Shown here: positions 63,914 to 64,000 of the stretch, piece by piece
Layout: each line of letters starts with the position of its first letter
Numbering within the stretch: position 1 is the stretch's first letter
Source: Rhodanobacter sp.
Lineage (GTDB): Bacteria; Pseudomonadota; Gammaproteobacteria; Xanthomonadales; Rhodanobacteraceae
DNA length: 64,000 nt
Direction: 5' to 3'
Assembly: GCA_004298505.1 (NCBI GenBank)
Contig: SCRO01000034.1
Location: forward strand, 1-64,000
Program-made: the position numbers and the translations under genes
Notes under the pieces: model-generated
Database searches by the model: none
Seen by the model: the letters and a program-made list of their open reading frames with translations, nothing else
What the model was told of the DNA's origin: nothing

Positions 63914-64000
63914 GGCTGTGGCGTTGGGTGCTGTTGCTGGTGGTCGTGGCGGCGCTGGCCGCCTTCGGCTGGCACTGGGTGGCGGAAGACCCGGGCTATG
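63910..64000 (+). CDS. hemY: HemY-like protein, N-terminal fragment at window edge
   Basis: MRLWRWVLLLVVVAALAAFGWHWVAEDPGY, overlaps hemX stop. Confidence 0.8.
   Translation, partial: MRLWRWVLLLVVVAALAAFGWHWVAEDPGY

Overview
The window is a GC-rich chromosomal segment that looks like a Xanthomonadales gammaproteobacterium (Rhodanobacter/Dyella/Xanthomonas-like; judged from protein sequence and gene order, no search run). It is mostly core genome: a partial metK; a GluR0-like channel gene; metE behind a cobalamin riboswitch; dusB; yraN-lpoA-rsmI; RNase P RNA; a dcw cluster (mraZ to ftsZ, then lpxC) that lacks murD between mraY and ftsW; dciA, an M23 peptidase and secA; apaH-apaG-rsmA-pdxA-surA-lptD; an HDAC-like gene; a PduO-type cobalamin adenosyltransferase; ubiH/ubiI-like hydroxylases; hemE; tamB-tamA; folE; rmuC; rlmI-like; srkA; an E3-like reductase; and hemD-hemX-hemY (partial). 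I saw no phage, CRISPR array, transposase gene or defence system. The most unusual material is (1) several families of short palindromic junction repeats that supply stop codons (RmuC, an E3-like reductase, a rhodanese) or encode protein ends (MurG N-terminus, Ddl C-terminus, PdxA C-terminus); (2) the missing murD with a repeat in its place, consistent with the MurD2/MurL route known from Xanthomonas; (3) a putative amino-acid-gated K+ channel between metE and metK; (4) a phased MraZ operator, and a candidate structured RNA between lpxC and dciA. All functional calls come from reading motifs and conserved protein sequence; no database search was run.
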